Part shown: piece by piece, positions 49,136 to 58,542 of the stretch
Layout of the letters: every line of letters begins with the position of its first letter
Position numbering within the stretch: position 1 is the stretch's first letter
Assembly (NCBI GenBank): GCA_015152465.1
Contig: SUTX01000001.1
Location: forward strand, 1-64,000
Direction of reading: 5' to 3'
Length of the DNA: 64,000 bases
Source: Cyanobacteria bacterium SIG31
Lineage (GTDB): Bacteria > Cyanobacteriota > Vampirovibrionia > Gastranaerophilales > Gastranaerophilaceae
Program-made: the position numbers and the translations under genes
The notes under the pieces: generated by a model
What the model was told of the DNA's origin: nothing
What the model saw: only the letters and a program-made list of their open reading frames with translations
Databases searched by the model: none

Positions 49136-49378
49136 ATGGATCAAATTATTAAAGTAGCTTGGGATTTAAATGAAAATTCAGAAAACCGCTACAAGTTAGT
49201 ATATGAAATTGCTGAGTTAGCTAAGAAATTAGTTGACGAAACTCAAATGAAAAAAGCCCGAGATGAGTTCGGATTCGAAGAAGTTGTTCAAGAAAGTTCT
49301 TATAAAAAAGAAAATCCTGTTGAACACGCTATTATGGTGAAAGCTTCTGAATCTGACAATACTGAGTTGGTTGGTTAG
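49136..49378 (+). CDS. Hypothetical small protein
   Basis: 80 aa; SD AAAGAGG; terminator follows. Confidence 0.65.
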   Translation: MDQIIKVAWDLNENSENRYKLVYEIAELAKKLVDETQMKKARDEFGFEEVVQESSYKKENPVEHAIMVKASESDNTELVG

Positions 49379-49393
49379 ATTCAATAAGGTTTT

Positions 49394-49430
49394 AAGCGGG
49401 GCTTCGCCAAAGCGAAGCCCCGCTTTTTTA
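49394..49430 (+). terminator. Rho-independent terminator
   Basis: AAGCGGGGCTTCGCCAAAGCGAAGCCCCGCTTTTTT. Confidence 0.92.
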
Positions 49431-49558
49431 TTGTAAAACTTTATTTACATTCAGGCAAATTTAAATATTTACATAATTTAGGTAAGAAAGTAGGTCAAAA
49501 ATGATTAATAACAAATACTCAAAAAAACTTATGAACCTTAGATGGGGGTTGTAGTCAG

Positions 49559-50869
49559 ATGTTGAATGTAGCAAGTGTTTTTTCAAGACTGGGCAACCCT
49601 AATTCCCTTATTCCGTTAGCGGTCAAGGATTTATCCGCTACTGCAGGCATGACTGCCGGATCTTTTGTTACAGGGAAAGAAGAGGGGCAAGATAGATTTA
49701 TTGATGAAATGGGTACAGAAGTTATCTGGCTCATGGGGATTCCTGCATTTAAGTGGATTTTTGATAAAACTGTTTTTAAAGCAATGGGTATGGATGCAAA
49801 ATTTGATGCGAGAAACTTAAAAGATAAAGATGTTTTTGAAAAGATTAAACAGTATGCCCCAACAGAAAAGATTAAAGAAAATATTGAAAAAATAGGTGCT
49901 AAAGAAAAAGCTTTTAAAGGTGCTGCAATGGCGAAATTTATTGTTGCAACAACTTTAACAATCGCAAGTTATATCGGTTTAACCAGATTCAAACAGAACT
50001 ATACAGAAAAGAAGATAAGAGAGAATTTAATAGCGGAATATAATCAGCAAAAAGAAGCTCAAAAGAAAAATGAAGCTAAAAAGGTGCAGACTGTTAACCC
50101 AACGTTTAAGGGGCTTGGATCAACATTACAAAGTTTTGCATTTAGCCCTGTAAAAAATATGTGGATTTTAGACAGTGCGATAACAGCCGAAAGACTAAAA
50201 GATTCAAGATCTCCGCAAGAATTCATAGGATATGGAATTAAAGAGGCGTCGACCTTGTTGTTTATGTATTATGCTGGAGGAAAAATTCAAGAATTACTTG
50301 AAAAACAAGCTTCTAAGCAAGGAAAGTCAATCGCATTAGATGCTAGAGTTTTAGAAAATGGGTTTTTAAAAAAAGCATTCGAAGATGGCTCAATCTTAGC
50401 ATCATTAGAAGAATTTAAAGCTATAAGTGGTTCAAATGTTGATTTATACGAATTTTTGCATAAGAATCCGAATAATCTAGTTGTAGAAACTGCCAAAATG
50501 TCTGATGTGATTGAAATGTATAAAGAGCCTCAAGGTTTATTCAAGAGGGCTAAGGTAACCGACAAAATTGACACAAGAAAATATATTGATATTGATGGAG
50601 TAAAATCTATCGGCGCAAAACTTGAAGAGCTGTATTCAAATTACAAAACGGCATTATCTAAAGGTGAATCATCTGAAAAATTCTTTGAAAGCGTGAAAAC
50701 ATTGAAAAGAAAATCAATTATTACAAACATAGGAACATGTATTTTGGCGTTGGGTGTCGTGACACCTGCGATAATGCTTGCTAAAAGATTAGCGGGTAAA
50801 GATGATGCTGAGTTTCAAACAAAAAAAGAAATTAGAGAAAAATTGATAAATGAGGGGTTAATTGCATAA
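49559..50869 (+). CDS. Hypothetical membrane-associated protein
   Basis: 436 aa; terminator at 50872. Confidence 0.7.
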   Translation: MLNVASVFSRLGNPNSLIPLAVKDLSATAGMTAGSFVTGKEEGQDRFIDEMGTEVIWLMGIPAFKWIFDKTVFKAMGMDAKFDARNLKDKDVFEKIKQYAPTEKIKENIEKIGAKEKAFKGAAMAKFIVATTLTIASYIGLTRFKQNYTEKKIRENLIAEYNQQKEAQKKNEAKKVQTVNPTFKGLGSTLQSFAFSPVKNMWILDSAITAERLKDSRSPQEFIGYGIKEASTLLFMYYAGGKIQELLEKQASKQGKSIALDARVLENGFLKKAFEDGSILASLEEFKAISGSNVDLYEFLHKNPNNLVVETAKMSDVIEMYKEPQGLFKRAKVTDKIDTRKYIDIDGVKSIGAKLEELYSNYKTALSKGESSEKFFESVKTLKRKSIITNIGTCILALGVVTPAIMLAKRLAGKDDAEFQTKKEIREKLINEGLIA

Positions 50870-50871
50870 AT

Positions 50872-50913
50872 AAAGGCGGGATTTTCTATGAAAATCCCGC
50901 CTTTAAGTTTTTT
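50872..50913. terminator. Rho-independent terminator
   Basis: AAAGGCGGGATTTTCTATGAAAATCCCGCCTTT. Confidence 0.85.
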
Positions 50914-50926
50914 ATTAAGATTTTAA

Positions 50927-52396
50927 CTACCCTTTGATTGCTTTTTTAACTCTAGCTAAGCAGTTTTCTTTGCCGATAATATCAAGAGTAGCTGTCATAT
51001 CAGCACCACGAGTTCTACCTGTTATAGCACCACGAATTGCCCACATAGTAGCTTTTGGTTTAATGCCTTTTTCTTTAAACTCACCACGGAATACTTCTAG
51101 TTTTTCGTGTAAGTTGTGTTCTGTCCATTCCCAGTCTTCGCCTTGTGTGACGAATGCTTTTAACACTTCTTGGGATTCAGGTAAGTCTAATACTTCTGTT
51201 TGCACTTCAGGTTCTACATTTACCCCTGCCCCGCCAAAGAAGTATGGAACTGCATCTGTAATATCAGATAACAAAGTCAATGGCTCACGAGTGATTTCAA
51301 CCATTCTTGTATATTGTGCATCTGTTAAAGAGCTTAAATCGTATTGAGTTAGATATTTTTTAAGCATTTCTTTTAATGTTTCTATAGGAAGAGCTTTGAT
51401 GTAATGGCTGTTCATCCATTTCAATTTATCGTATTCGAAAATTGAGTTAGATGATGAAATTTCGCCGATTCTAAAGTCTTCAGCAATTTTTTCAACAGGC
51501 TTAACTTCTTCACCATCAGATGGAGCCCATCCTAAAAGTGCGACGAAGTTTACTAAAGCTTCTGTCAAATAACCTTGTTCTACGAAGTCAGAAACTGCAG
51601 TTGCGCCATGACGTTTAGAGAGCTTGCTTCTATCAGGTGCAAGAATCATTCCTAAGTGACCAAATCTTGGAACTTCAAATCCTAAAGCTTCAAAGATTAA
51701 AATTTGTTTATAAGTGTTTGAAATATGGTCTTCACCACGAATAACGTGAGAAATTTTCATTAGAGCATCGTCAATTACAACTGCGTAGTTGTATGTTGGA
51801 GCTCCGTTAGATTTCATAATTACGAAGTCGCCGATTAGGTCGGTGTCCATATGTAGTTTACCTTTTACAAGGTCTTCAAATTCCAAAATTGAAGAATCGT
51901 GGAAAGCTTTTTGAGCTTTTGCAATATTGAATCTAATTGCAGGTTTTCTTCCCTCAGCTCTTAATTTTGCTTTTTCTTCTTCAGTTAGGTTTTCGCATTT
52001 TTTAGAATATACATAAGCTTTTTTATTAGCTGTAGCTTCTTCTTTTTCAGCTTCTAACTCTTCAGGTGTACAGAAACATTCGTAAGCGAAGCCTTTATCC
52101 AAAAGTTCTTGGATATATTTTGGATAAATATCAAATCTTTCTGATTGTGTATAAGGGCCATAGTTACCACCTACATCTGGACCCTCATCCCAGTTTAAGC
52201 CTAAAGCTTTTAGCGAATCAAAAATATTATCAACGTATTCTTGAGATGTTCTCTCTGCGTCTGTATCTTCTATTCTTAAAACGAATTTGCCGTTATTTTT
52301 CTTTGCAAATAAATAATTAAATAGCGCAGTTCTAGCAGTACCAACGTGCAAGTTTCCGCTTGGAGACGGTGCTATTCTAACTCTAACTTCACTCAT
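50927..52396 (-). CDS. gltX: Glutamyl-tRNA synthetase
   Basis: RIAPSPSGNLHVGTARTALFNYL; KLSKRHGATAVSDF. Confidence 0.97.
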   Translation of the reverse strand: MSEVRVRIAPSPSGNLHVGTARTALFNYLFAKKNNGKFVLRIEDTDAERTSQEYVDNIFDSLKALGLNWDEGPDVGGNYGPYTQSERFDIYPKYIQELLDKGFAYECFCTPEELEAEKEEATANKKAYVYSKKCENLTEEEKAKLRAEGRKPAIRFNIAKAQKAFHDSSILEFEDLVKGKLHMDTDLIGDFVIMKSNGAPTYNYAVVIDDALMKISHVIRGEDHISNTYKQILIFEALGFEVPRFGHLGMILAPDRSKLSKRHGATAVSDFVEQGYLTEALVNFVALLGWAPSDGEEVKPVEKIAEDFRIGEISSSNSIFEYDKLKWMNSHYIKALPIETLKEMLKKYLTQYDLSSLTDAQYTRMVEITREPLTLLSDITDAVPYFFGGAGVNVEPEVQTEVLDLPESQEVLKAFVTQGEDWEWTEHNLHEKLEVFRGEFKEKGIKPKATMWAIRGAITGRTRGADMTATLDIIGKENCLARVKKAIKG

Positions 52397-52580
52397 TTCT
52401 TTCCCTTTCTTATAGAAATTGTCATTCTGAGTCGCTGTGCGACGAAGAATCTCTATAACTATACTCCCAAATTATCACGCAAAGAGGGGTAAATGTAAAG
52501 AGGGGGGATGTGAGGGCAGAGATGTGTAAGGGTATATAAAAATTCGTGGTTTTCTTTTAGAAAACCCCGAATCCTAAAAT

Positions 52581-53765
52581 CTAGTATAAATGTTCATACC
52601 ATCGGCTATCTTCACCAGCAATCTTATTTAAATGAGCTTGTGTTATATAATCATTATTAATGACTAATTGCCTTAAATTTTCTAGTTTATCAATTTTTTC
52701 AGAATGAGAAAGTTTTGAATTATTTATGATACTTTGCTTCAATACCTCAACTTTTTGAACAGTGGTTTCTGCTCGGGAGTCATCAGTATTATTAATTGCT
52801 GCTGAAATAGCACTAGACAATGCATTTATTTCTTGGGTTTCTTTTGCTCTTTGGTTGACAGTGCCTCTTGTCACAGCATGATTTATTGATGTATTAATTT
52901 TATTTTCTTGTACAAGTCTTCTGGTTTTAACATTATCTTCTTCCACAAACTGGCGAGTGCTTCCGCCTTCTTGTTTTACAACCTCAATCACTTCGTCAGT
53001 GTTTTGTTCAACTGTTGCTCTGGTTTTTGCGGCTTCTTGTTTAATGATTCTTGCAAGTTGGTTCAAATCGCCTTTTGCCATTTGAAAACAATGATATATA
53101 AAGGCTTCTGTATATCCCATTCTCAAGTACAAGTTTAAAGCTTGTTGATCAATTGTTTCGTTTATTTTTTCAAGAGCTTCGACTACGCTACCTTTTTGTG
53201 TTGCAACGTCCGATGCGATTCTTAGTGTCTCATTATTAAGCCATCTTGCTAAATCTTTTTCAAAATTTTCTATTATTTCTGCTTTTTTAATATCATTATA
53301 ATTTTCTGGTTTTGGGAATGTAGCAAAATCTAACTCAAAATTACTTGACTCGTTTGATGTTTTATGTAAAAGAACCATTCTCTTCGCATCTTCAAGGGTT
53401 TCTTTTGCAAGTTCTTTCATTTGAGTTAAAGCTTTCTTATTTATGTTCTCAGTAGTTCCCCATTTATTGATATCTACGTCAGTCAATTCTGGAGTCTCTT
53501 TTTGTTCTTTTTGAACTTCAGGAGTCTTATTGTTTTCTTGGTTCTCAGCCATAAAGGTATCTCTTACAAGAACAAAAGTTGCTTCCATTGTGTGATCCAT
53601 GCTTGGTTGTAATTTTAAGTATTCGTTCGGATTTTGAGCAATTTTTTGAGCCATGTCAAAAATATTTTGTTCTATTTTACCATCTTTACTTCCATCAAGA
53701 GCATCAAGTTTATCAGCTTGACTTTGTGTAATACCCAATTCTGCCATTACTTTTTTAACGTCCAT
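52581..53765 (-). CDS. Hypothetical coiled-coil protein
   Basis: 394 aa; N-terminal LDALDGSKDGKIEQNIF resembles a degenerate EF-hand loop. Confidence 0.6.
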   Translation of the reverse strand: MDVKKVMAELGITQSQADKLDALDGSKDGKIEQNIFDMAQKIAQNPNEYLKLQPSMDHTMEATFVLVRDTFMAENQENNKTPEVQKEQKETPELTDVDINKWGTTENINKKALTQMKELAKETLEDAKRMVLLHKTSNESSNFELDFATFPKPENYNDIKKAEIIENFEKDLARWLNNETLRIASDVATQKGSVVEALEKINETIDQQALNLYLRMGYTEAFIYHCFQMAKGDLNQLARIIKQEAAKTRATVEQNTDEVIEVVKQEGGSTRQFVEEDNVKTRRLVQENKINTSINHAVTRGTVNQRAKETQEINALSSAISAAINNTDDSRAETTVQKVEVLKQSIINNSKLSHSEKIDKLENLRQLVINNDYITQAHLNKIAGEDSRWYEHLY

Positions 53766-54037
53766 ATATACTCCTTTCTATAACTAACGATCTATGGATT
53801 TTACATAATATTTATTATGCATATGTATCGTGCTAAATAGATGCTTTATCGACGGGCATATTTATTTGCTTAAACACTGTGTTATAAATTATTAAAAAAC
53901 TTCGTCTAAACAGTTCCCCACCTCAATCCTCCCCCACTGGGGAGGAAGAAGCTTTGTAAATATTTGTAACAATACCCCTAGTTTTATTAAAGTTTTTCAA
54001 AAATATGTCGTTAATCGATAGGGTAAGATAATAAATA

Positions 54038-54886
54038 TTATGTAAGCATTTCAGCATTAAAAACATATTCTGCAGGACCTGATAAGAAAACATCTTGTTG
54101 TGTGTTTTCTTTAGTGCCTTGCCATTCAACATTGACTCTGCCACCTAGAAGTTCAACTTCTACAGAGTTTTCTAAATAGCCATTAAGTATTCCTGCAACA
54201 ACTGATGCACAGGCTCCTGTTCCACAAGCTAATGTGATTCCACAGCCTCGTTCCCATACGCATAATTCTATTTTTTTAGGGGATTTTATTTTTATAAATT
54301 CTACATTAGTTTTTTCTGGAAATTCTACACTTGTTTCAATAGTAGGTCCATACTCTTTTGCAAGTTTCAATAAGTCTTCATCTTCCTCTATAAAAATAAC
54401 AAAATGAGGATTACCCATTGAAACAGCATTACCCTCAAAAATTCTATTTTTTACTGATATTTTGTAGTTTAGATTGTGATTAGGTATGAATGGTATTTTT
54501 TCACAGTCCAAAATCGGTTTTGCCATATTAACTCTAATAAAACCATTGTCCAAAATTTGAGGTTTTATTACGCCAGCAAGCGTTTGTACTGTAAATTCTT
54601 TTTTACTAACTAATTCTTTGTCATATACATATTTTGCAAAACATCTCATGCCGTTTCCGCACATTTGAGCTGTCGTTCCGTCTGAGTTATAAAAAAACCA
54701 ACCTATATCGGTTTCTTCGGTATTTGTATTAGGAATAATAAGTCCGTCTGCGCCTATGCCAAAATTTCTATCACAAAGTTTTTTTGCAACGTTATCCATG
54801 CTACAGTTAAATTTTTGAAATTCTTCGTAATCTAAGATTACAAAATCGTTTCCGCAACCTTGCATCTTTGTGATTTTTATTCCCAT
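54038..54886 (-). CDS. dapF: Diaminopimelate epimerase
   Basis: MQGCGNDFVILD, CGNGMRCFAKYV, CGTGACASV. Confidence 0.96.
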   Translation of the reverse strand: MGIKITKMQGCGNDFVILDYEEFQKFNCSMDNVAKKLCDRNFGIGADGLIIPNTNTEETDIGWFFYNSDGTTAQMCGNGMRCFAKYVYDKELVSKKEFTVQTLAGVIKPQILDNGFIRVNMAKPILDCEKIPFIPNHNLNYKISVKNRIFEGNAVSMGNPHFVIFIEEDEDLLKLAKEYGPTIETSVEFPEKTNVEFIKIKSPKKIELCVWERGCGITLACGTGACASVVAGILNGYLENSVEVELLGGRVNVEWQGTKENTQQDVFLSGPAEYVFNAEMLT

Positions 54887-55027
54887 AGTTAAAAATCCTT
54901 ATTAATTATTCCTGTTTATAATATAATTAGATTATATAGAGGAATGAGAATTATGGCAACCCAGCTCTCTTCCCTGGATGGGGAAGGTGCCCGTTGGGCG
55001 GATGGGGTGAACACAAAGGTAGAAATT

Positions 55028-56263
55028 ATGGCAATAATAAAAGTACAAAAAGGCACAAAAGATATACTTCCAAATGACATGACAATTTGGCATTTTATGG
55101 AAGAAAAAGCTTTAGAAGTATTTTCAAAGTATGGAGCGCAAGAAATAAGAACTCCTATCTTTGAAGCAACTGAACTTTTTGCTCGTGGGGTTGGCGATAC
55201 GACAGATATTGTTAACAAGGAAATGTATACTTTTGAGAAAAGCGAACGCTCATTGACTCTTCGCCCTGAAAATACTGCTGGCGTTGTTCGTTCTTTTATT
55301 GAAAACGGAATGCATAGATTATCTGCACCCGTAAAATTATGGTATAAAGGCCCTATGTTTAGATATGAAAGGCCTCAAGCAGGTCGTCAAAGACAATTTC
55401 ACCAAGTAGGTGTAGAAGTTTTTGGTATAAAACAAGCTACAGCTGATGCAGAAGTTATTTTAATGGCTGTAAATTATTTAAAAGCATTAGGTTTGAATGA
55501 TTTAAGTGTTGAATTAAATTCGTTAGGCTGTCCTGAATGTAGAGAAGTTTTTAAAACTAAATTAAAAGCTGTTTTAAAACCTTATTTATCTGAGATGTGT
55601 CCAGACTGTCAGGCAAGATATGAAAAAAATCCTTTAAGACTTTTGGATTGCAAAGTCCCAGAATGTAATGAGATTTATGCAAGGCCTGAAATTCAAGAAG
55701 TTATTCAATCAGATTTTATTTGTGAAGATTGTTCAAATCATTTTGAAGAATTAAAAGGATATTTGAACGAGTTAGGAGTAAATTATTCAATAAATAAACT
55801 CCTTGTAAGAGGGCTAGATTACTATAACAGAACAGTTTTTGAGATTAAATCAAACAACTTAGGATCTCAAAATGCAGTTTGTGGTGGCGGAAGATATGAT
55901 AGCTTAGTTAAAAACTTGGGTGGTGAAGATACTCCTGCAATTGGTTTTGCAATGGGTATGGAAAGATTAGCTTCGCTTCTTGGTGAAAAAGCAGAAGAAC
56001 AAACGCTTGCTTTTGTAGTTTCTAATAATTCTCTTGAAGCTATTAAATTAGCAGAAGAAGTTCGTTCAGCAGGTTATACTTGCGAATTTGATTTGACTAA
56101 CAAAAAATTTGTAAAACAACTTGAAAAAGCGTCAAAAGTTGCTAAATATGCCCTTATTTTAGGAGAAGATGAAATCGCTCAAGGAAAAGTTGCAGTCAAA
56201 AATCTTGAAACTTCTGAGCAAAAGTTAGTTGAGAGAAAAGAAGTCTTAGAAGTGCTAAAATAA
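55028..56263 (+). CDS. hisS: Histidyl-tRNA synthetase
   Basis: MAIIKVQKGTKDILPND...; alternative upstream in-frame start at 54953 created by an insertion. Confidence 0.96.
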   Translation: MAIIKVQKGTKDILPNDMTIWHFMEEKALEVFSKYGAQEIRTPIFEATELFARGVGDTTDIVNKEMYTFEKSERSLTLRPENTAGVVRSFIENGMHRLSAPVKLWYKGPMFRYERPQAGRQRQFHQVGVEVFGIKQATADAEVILMAVNYLKALGLNDLSVELNSLGCPECREVFKTKLKAVLKPYLSEMCPDCQARYEKNPLRLLDCKVPECNEIYARPEIQEVIQSDFICEDCSNHFEELKGYLNELGVNYSINKLLVRGLDYYNRTVFEIKSNNLGSQNAVCGGGRYDSLVKNLGGEDTPAIGFAMGMERLASLLGEKAEEQTLAFVVSNNSLEAIKLAEEVRSAGYTCEFDLTNKKFVKQLEKASKVAKYALILGEDEIAQGKVAVKNLETSEQKLVERKEVLEVLK

Positions 56264-56389
56264 TTAAGTTGTTTTAATATTTTTTATGATTCTGTCATCC
56301 TGAACTTGATTCAGGATCTATTCAGTTTAATTTTGTTTAATTAGCATTGATAAACCCCATATCAAGTATGGGGTGACTATTATTTAAAT

Positions 56390-58474
56390 TTACAATTTGT
56401 TGAAAACACTTCTTAAATATCTAAGTTTTTCAAGCCTTTCAGGTTCGTTCATAAGGCTTTCTAGTTCAAGTCCCATTACATCTGTAAGTTTATACCCAAA
56501 TTCATTTGTGCCATCGCCTCCGTATTTATGGGTAATCTCATGTAACCAAGTTGCTAAAAGATAATAAAAATCTTTATTATTTAAAGCCTTTCTATCAACC
56601 CAATGACCTTTATAAACTTTATTCTCATTAACACTTTCAGCTATTGTATTTTCTTCTTTAGCTTCTTTCGCATCAAAAATAAATCGAGGTTTTCTAGCTT
56701 CTTCGAGGTTTATTCTTTCAGCCATTTTTTTATCTTCTGCAAGAAGAGCGATACCTTCTTCTAAAAGTATTAATTTTTTCTTTTCGGTCTCATTAGGTTT
56801 TATTGGTATATGTTTGCGAGTTTTTTTGTAAATATTATTAACGGAGTCTACTCCCATATAGTACATCTCTGTATTGACTAGTTCGTACCCTAAATTTTTA
56901 ACAATATCCCAGATTTCCGGATTTAATGAGAAGTGAAGTGATGCATATTTTTTATTCTCAAAATCAAAGTTTATAAATCTTCCAGATGCAACTTTTACAA
57001 GAGCCTTGAATACTTTATATGCCATGCTTTCGTCTATTTTTCTATTATTTTTTAAATTCCACATAGGCTCAAAATTTAAAATAGCATTTGCTAATTCTTC
57101 ATCGGTCATTGTATTTGCGAAATCTTTTTCAATTATTTCAACTAGTTCAGAACTCTTGAGGTTTATTCTGTCTCTATTTTTACCTAATAATTTTGCGTCT
57201 TGAGGGCGTCTTTTGAATATCAAAACGATTTCATCTAATGGATCTTCCCAAGAACCATTTGTCTCGTATTCAAACCTCTGAGTCATATATAAGTTACCAC
57301 CTTCATCTTTTGGCAAGATTTTAAAGCCCCAATGCTCATTTTCAAAAGTTAAATCTTTAAAATCTGGATTTTCAGGGTGGTAGAAATAATTCCTTGCTTC
57401 AATAATTTTTCTCACAAGGTTTAAGTCAGTAGTCTCAAATTCTACGAAATTACCTTTAGTTGGTTCTTCGAGCTTGTTTAATTGACGCATTATTATTGCA
57501 TTATCGGTGTTGTTGTTTAAACGGTAATCTATACTCCAATTTACAGAAGAGAATGTTACTTTTTCTGTTTTTTCATTGGCTAATAGTACAGCTGAAAGGA
57601 TTTTAGTTCCTTCCCCGAATCCTCCTGCATTATATAAATCATTATCTTTATCGCCAGCACCTATATATTGGATATTTTCATGTTCATATTCAGAGAGCCC
57701 TGAAATTCTGACTTTGTATTTTTTACCAACTGTTGTGATCTCAATTTTTGTTCCTTCTAATGAATGTCCGTGAGCATCATAAAAGTTTTGAAGCAAATCT
57801 CTTGCAATTTTTTCATCAGACCATCCTACACGTTTACCATATTTTTTTGTCATATCAGTAGGTAAATTTTCATTCAGGCCAAATTCTTTTCCTTTGATAT
57901 AAGCTTTTGAATTTTTGATGATTTTAGAAGTTTCGTTTGTATAATCAAAAGAAATAAAGCCATCTTTGAAAAGTTTATTGACTAAAGATATTGTTGAGGT
58001 AGCTTTTTTTACTGAAGTGGGTTCGGGAGCTTCTTTATATTTAAAAACTTTTGCGAAGGAAAGTGGCTTTCTATCTTCAATTCTATTGAATACTGGAACC
58101 ATTGGATCATAGCTTAATGGTTCAGCAAGTTTTTCTGCGATGTAGCTTTTATATTTATCAAGACCAAAAAATTCTTCATTATCTTTAGAGAATTGTTTTT
58201 TTAAATCGTCTAGTAATTTTTCTATAACATCTTTAGTCCCAACCAGTCCTGGAATTTGAAGCTTCTTTAATAATTCTTCTAAAACTTTGTTATGAGTTTC
58301 AAGAGAAGCATTTTTTGCTTCTAAGTGTTTTACTCGTTCTTGTGCTACTTTTAAAGCTTTTTTATTAAAGAAGTCTGCACCAAAAACCACATTGGAATTG
58401 TTTCTTCCAAAATATCTAGCGTTGTATTTGTAATTATAATTGTTATTATATTGTGGTATTATTGCAACTTTCAT
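56390..58474 (-). CDS. GHKL-type ATPase domain protein with C-terminal HExxH (zincin-like) motif
   Basis: ARDLLQNFYDAHG and GAGDKDNDLYNAGGFGEGTKILSAVL (GHKL N and G2 boxes); LATWLHEITHKYGGDG near C-terminus. Confidence 0.65.
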   Translation of the reverse strand: MKVAIIPQYNNNYNYKYNARYFGRNNSNVVFGADFFNKKALKVAQERVKHLEAKNASLETHNKVLEELLKKLQIPGLVGTKDVIEKLLDDLKKQFSKDNEEFFGLDKYKSYIAEKLAEPLSYDPMVPVFNRIEDRKPLSFAKVFKYKEAPEPTSVKKATSTISLVNKLFKDGFISFDYTNETSKIIKNSKAYIKGKEFGLNENLPTDMTKKYGKRVGWSDEKIARDLLQNFYDAHGHSLEGTKIEITTVGKKYKVRISGLSEYEHENIQYIGAGDKDNDLYNAGGFGEGTKILSAVLLANEKTEKVTFSSVNWSIDYRLNNNTDNAIIMRQLNKLEEPTKGNFVEFETTDLNLVRKIIEARNYFYHPENPDFKDLTFENEHWGFKILPKDEGGNLYMTQRFEYETNGSWEDPLDEIVLIFKRRPQDAKLLGKNRDRINLKSSELVEIIEKDFANTMTDEELANAILNFEPMWNLKNNRKIDESMAYKVFKALVKVASGRFINFDFENKKYASLHFSLNPEIWDIVKNLGYELVNTEMYYMGVDSVNNIYKKTRKHIPIKPNETEKKKLILLEEGIALLAEDKKMAERINLEEARKPRFIFDAKEAKEENTIAESVNENKVYKGHWVDRKALNNKDFYYLLATWLHEITHKYGGDGTNEFGYKLTDVMGLELESLMNEPERLEKLRYLRSVFNKL

Positions 58475-58499
58475 ATTTATAGTAATGTTTGTAAAAAAT

Positions 58500-58517
58500 A
58501 AATTTGCTGGCAAATTT
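58500..58517. promoter_or_regulatory. Palindrome in a divergent intergenic region
   Basis: AAATTTGC-TG-GCAAATTT between starts 58474(-) and 58543(+). Confidence 0.6.
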
Positions 58518-58542
58518 GTTTTTTAGAGGGTTTATTAAAAAT

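Noticed and set aside
55028-56263. Native hisS start at 54944
   Set aside because: The upstream segment is repeat-derived; the conserved HisRS N-terminus begins at 55028.
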